DNA of 64,000 bases from DATARR01 sp034666985 (GTDB taxonomy: Bacteria; Acidobacteriota; Thermoanaerobaculia; Multivoradales; UBA5704): contig JAXDKS010000059.1 of NCBI GenBank assembly GCA_034666985.1, positions 18,962-82,961 on the forward strand, read 5' to 3'. Below are positions 61,456 to 64,000 of the stretch, in pieces. The position numbers were made by a program, and so were the translations under genes. The notes under the pieces are model-generated. The model was not told the origin of the DNA. It ran no database searches and saw only the letters and a program-made list of their open reading frames with translations. Numbering within the stretch: position 1 is the first letter of the stretch; every line of letters starts with the position of its first letter.

Positions 61456-62217
61456 ATGGACACCATTCCCCGGCCGGCCGAGTCCGATCCCCTGCGCCCG
61501 CATCCGCTGCTGGAGCGGTATTACGCCGACGAGGCCGAGCGCCGGCGGCAGGTCGACGCCTGGTTCGACGAATCGGCGTCGGACTACAACTGGATCAACC
61601 AGGCCCTGAGCTTCGGCTCCGGCAACTGGTACCGGAGGCAGGCCCTGCTGCGCGCGGGCTTGGCGCCAGGCATGAGGCTGCTCGACGCGGGCTGCGGCAC
61701 AGGCATCGTCGCCGTCCAGGCCCAGAAGATCGTGGGCTCCACGGGACAGGTCGTGGGGCTCGATCCCTCGACTGGCATGCTGCGCGAGGCCGGCCGCCGC
61801 GGAGTGCGCCGCCGGGTGCGGGCCATGGCCGAGGCGCTGCCCTTCCCCGACGAGCAGTTCCACCTGCTGAGCATGGGCTACGCCCTGCGCCACGTGGCGG
61901 ACCTGCGGACGACGTTCCAGGAGTACCGGCGGGTGCTGAAAGCCGGAGGCAAGGTGCTCCTGCTGGAGATCACCCCGCCCCGCTCGCGCTTCGCCGCAGG
62001 CTTCCTGAAGCTCTACCTCGGCCGCGTCCTGCCCTTCCTCGCCCGCTTCGGCCACGGGGGCCGGACGTTCCAGACGCTCATGGAGTATCACTGGGACACG
62101 ATCGAAAACTGCGTGCCGCCGGACACCATCCTGGGCGCCCTCCGGGACGTGGGCTTCTCCCAGGTGGAGCGGGAGGTGCAGTTGGGGATGTTCTCGGAAT
62201 ACAGGGCGGTGCGGTGA
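61456..62217 (+). CDS. UbiE/MenG-type SAM methyltransferase
   Basis: A 253-residue class I methyltransferase. The SAM-binding motif LLDAGCGTGIVAVQAQ, followed by GLDPSTGMLREA, a post-I region with ALPFPDEQFHLLSMGYALRHV, and EYRRVLKAGGKVLLLEI, match the ubiquinone/menaquinone C-methyltransferase group. The N-terminal segment (DEAERRRQVDAWFDESASDYNWINQALSFGSGNWYRR) is the family's lead. It may methylate a quinone or another small molecule. The flavin oxidoreductase gene starts 16 bp after it. The preceding gap (61239-61455) shows no gene I can support. Confidence 0.88.
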   Translation: MDTIPRPAESDPLRPHPLLERYYADEAERRRQVDAWFDESASDYNWINQALSFGSGNWYRRQALLRAGLAPGMRLLDAGCGTGIVAVQAQKIVGSTGQVVGLDPSTGMLREAGRRGVRRRVRAMAEALPFPDEQFHLLSMGYALRHVADLRTTFQEYRRVLKAGGKVLLLEITPPRSRFAAGFLKLYLGRVLPFLARFGHGGRTFQTLMEYHWDTIENCVPPDTILGALRDVGFSQVEREVQLGMFSEYRAVR

Positions 62218-62233
62218 GGACCTGGAGGAACGA

Positions 62234-63610
62234 ATGCGCAGCGCCGAGGTCGTGATCTGCGGGGCCGGGATCGCCGGCATCTCCGCCGCCTATCATCTCA
62301 CCGTGCGCCACGGCCTGCGGGACGTGGTGCTGGTCGACGATCAGCCGCCGCTCTCCATGACCAGCGACAAGTCCACCGAGTGCTACCGCAACTGGTGGCC
62401 GGGGCCGGGGGACACGATGATCCGCTTCATGAACCGCAGCATCGACCTGCTCGAGGAGCTGTCGGCGGAGAGCGGCAACCGTTTCGTGATGAACCGCCGG
62501 GGCTACGCCTACCTCACGGCCGATCCCGACCAGGCCGCGGCCCTGGAGCGCGGCGCCCGCGAGGTCTCGGCGCTGGGAGCCGGCGAGCTGCGCATCCACC
62601 ATGGGCGTCCGGACGATCCTCCCTTCCCTGAGGAGCGGGAGGAGGAGATCGCCCCCGATCTCACGGGGGCCGACCTGGTGCTGGACCGCGAGCGCATCCT
62701 GCGCCGCTACCCCTTCCTCACGCCGGACACCCTGGCCCTCCTCCACGTCCGCCGCTGCGGCTGGCTCTCCGCCCAGCAGCTCGGCATGTATCTCCTGGAG
62801 CAGGCCCGCGAGCACGGGCTGCGTTTCGTCAAGGCACGGATCGAGGAGATCGACGTGCGCGCCGGCCGGATCGAGGGCGTCCGCCTGGCGCCGGGAGCGA
62901 ACGCGGAGACGATCGCCACCCGGTGTTTCGTGAACGCCGCCGGACCCCTCTCGCCCGAGATCGGCCGCAAGAGCGGCGTCGAATTGCCGCTGTTCAACGA
63001 GCTGCACGGCAAGGTGATGTTCGAGGACACCCTAGGGCTGATCCCCCGCGACCTGCCGCTGATGATCTGGACCGATCCGGTCGCCCTCGCCTGGAGCGAC
63101 GAGGAGCGGGAGCAGCTCGCGCAGGACCCCGAGCTCGGCTGGCTCCTGCGGCCGCTTCCCTCGGGGGTCCACTTCCGTCCCGAGGGGGGCCGGGACAGCC
63201 GCTGGCACCTCCTCCTCTGGACCTATCACCTGGAGCCCATGGAGCCGGTCTTCCCGCCGAGGTTCGATCCCTTCTACCCCGAGGTCGTGGTGCGCGGCCT
63301 CGCCCGCATGGTGCCGGCCCTCGCCGAATACCTGGGCCCCCACATGCGCCGCCCCTACGTGGACGGCGGCTACTACTGCAAGACGAAGGAGAACCGGCTG
63401 CTCGCCGGCCCCACGCCGGTCGCAGGCAACTATCTCCTCTGCGGCATGTCGGGCTACGGCATCATGGCTTCGCAGGCCGCGGCCGAGCTACTGGCCGCCC
63501 ACATCGTGGGAGCGGCCCTGCCGGACTACGCCTCCGAATTCGCCCTCAGTCGGTACCAGGACCCGGCGTACCTGGCGAAGATGGGGATGATGACGTCAGG
63601 GCAGCTCTGA
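62234..63610 (+). CDS. FAD-dependent oxidoreductase of the DAO family
   Basis: A 458-residue flavoenzyme. The Rossmann motif is VICGAGIAGISAAYHL near the N-terminus. The remainder has the two-domain fold of D-amino-acid oxidase, glycine/sarcosine oxidase and related dehydrogenases, with FVNAAGPLSPEIG and a C-terminal FAD contact NYLLCGMSGYGIMASQAAAELLA. The long insertion (about 100-140) is unusual. It could oxidise a secondary amine or a hydroxy acid. Its adjacency to the methyltransferase suggests a shared small-molecule pathway. Confidence 0.88.
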   Translation: MRSAEVVICGAGIAGISAAYHLTVRHGLRDVVLVDDQPPLSMTSDKSTECYRNWWPGPGDTMIRFMNRSIDLLEELSAESGNRFVMNRRGYAYLTADPDQAAALERGAREVSALGAGELRIHHGRPDDPPFPEEREEEIAPDLTGADLVLDRERILRRYPFLTPDTLALLHVRRCGWLSAQQLGMYLLEQAREHGLRFVKARIEEIDVRAGRIEGVRLAPGANAETIATRCFVNAAGPLSPEIGRKSGVELPLFNELHGKVMFEDTLGLIPRDLPLMIWTDPVALAWSDEEREQLAQDPELGWLLRPLPSGVHFRPEGGRDSRWHLLLWTYHLEPMEPVFPPRFDPFYPEVVVRGLARMVPALAEYLGPHMRRPYVDGGYYCKTKENRLLAGPTPVAGNYLLCGMSGYGIMASQAAAELLAAHIVGAALPDYASEFALSRYQDPAYLAKMGMMTSGQL

Positions 63611-63744
63611 GAGGATGTCTGAAAAGTCGCCGGCTTGCCCTTCGAAGCCTCACCCCCGGCCCATAGGCGCTAACTTAGCTCCAGCGCTCCCCCACCCGCC
63701 CTCACCCCCTACCCCTCTCCCGACCACCCCATCCCCCTCCCCGG

Positions 63745-64000
63745 TGTTTTGACCGGGGACATGGGTAACGGGTGTACGGAGACATGGGTAACGGGTTGAA
63801 ACCTCCCCTGGGGAGTCGTTGACGGGACTCCACAGGGCTGCCATGGGCCAGGGGAGAGCTGGGGCCGGCCCCAAGCTCTCCACTGGCCGACACCGTTCAT
63901 AGCCCACCGCGCCGGCTGGCCTGAAGGGCCTTCCCATCAAGTCTCCTCCGACTCTCGCAAATCCAGGACCGCCACCCGGTGGTGAGCAAAGTACACGTCG
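63745..64000. mobile_element. Right-hand end of a probable IS481-type insertion sequence, cut by the window edge
   Basis: The stretch GGTGTTTTGACCGGGGACATG with two copies of ACATGGGTAACGGGT (63759-63797) is typical of the ends of IS481-like elements as I remember them. CCCCGGT-gttttg-ACCGGGG forms a short hairpin. The transposase C-terminus reads in from the edge on the minus strand. The 63611-63744 region before it is pyrimidine-rich and holds no gene. Confidence 0.55.
63937..64000 (-). CDS. Transposase C-terminal fragment, 5' part outside the window
   Basis: The last 20 codons before a TGA read DVYFAHHRVAVLDLRESEET. The pattern Asp-Val-Tyr-Phe-x-His plus a short Val-x-x-Leu-Asp-Leu-Arg end is that of integrase-core (DDE) transposases of the IS481/IS3 type. 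The gene starts beyond position 64000, so length and integrity cannot be judged. Confidence 0.5.
   Translation of the reverse strand, partial: DVYFAHHRVAVLDLRESEET

Noticed and set aside
61239..61466. Minus-strand frame reading KLWIVQGSKVREYWSDERRR
   Set aside because: It looks protein-like over about 25 residues, but I can match no family, and the rest overlaps the methyltransferase leader. Possibly a gene remnant, not supportable.

Overview
The window is GC-rich, gene-dense bacterial chromosome with about 58 protein genes, one tRNA and no rRNA. Gene content is that of a free-living Gram-negative bacterium. It includes DnaE, Der, RNase R, MiaA-Hfq, PgsA, ComEC, CoaX and BirA, many lipoproteins, an OmpA-domain protein and numerous secreted peptidases. 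A two-chain methylmalonyl-CoA mutase, short palindromic interspersed repeats and Uma2/Rpn nucleases fit an Acidobacteriota-like genome. That assignment is inference from gene style only.

Layout. (1) 1-11.4 kb: hslO-larC-radC-sir2 on the minus strand, a divergent ureohydrolase, a coiled-coil protein, then a compact minus-strand operon running der -> lipoprotein -> threonine synthase -> serine hydrolase -> thiolase -> SDR. (2) 11.4-15.4 kb: an accessory island. A TIR-STAND-TPR protein is preceded, in the same apparent operon, by a heptad-repeat ORF built on a 21-bp minisatellite and by a 54-residue basic protein. The island is bracketed by two copies of one palindromic repeat. (3) 15.4-25.8 kb: RNase R, tRNA-Leu(CAG), a deacetylase, envelope proteins, an M61 peptidase, a Uma2 nuclease and a FlgO-like lower-GC pair. 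(4) 25.9-41.0 kb: thirteen minus-strand housekeeping genes from methylmalonyl-CoA mutase down to dnaE. (5) 41.2-45.7 kb: a second accessory patch with an Rpn nuclease, 40-bp direct repeats and a second 21-bp minisatellite (exactly ten units). (6) 45.8-63.6 kb: a beta-propeller protein, an ECF sigma/anti-sigma/Spy-like triad, transporter, desaturase, prolyl oligopeptidase with a MITE in its 3' end, an internally symmetric beta-trefoil lectin, a hybrid histidine kinase, DinB, M3 peptidase, methyltransferase and FAD oxidoreductase. (7) The right edge enters what looks like an IS481-type insertion sequence.

The strongest candidate for a new system is the 11.7-15.05 kb operon. It has an NLR-like sensor whose TIR keeps the putative catalytic glutamate and whose TPR units are almost identical. 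It is coupled by a 4-nt overlap to the heptad-repeat ORF and follows the small basic protein. Whether the heptad ORF is translated is the key unknown. A second theme is start-codon architecture: at least eight genes have a TANNNT box 6-8 nt before the start codon, the signature of leaderless transcription.
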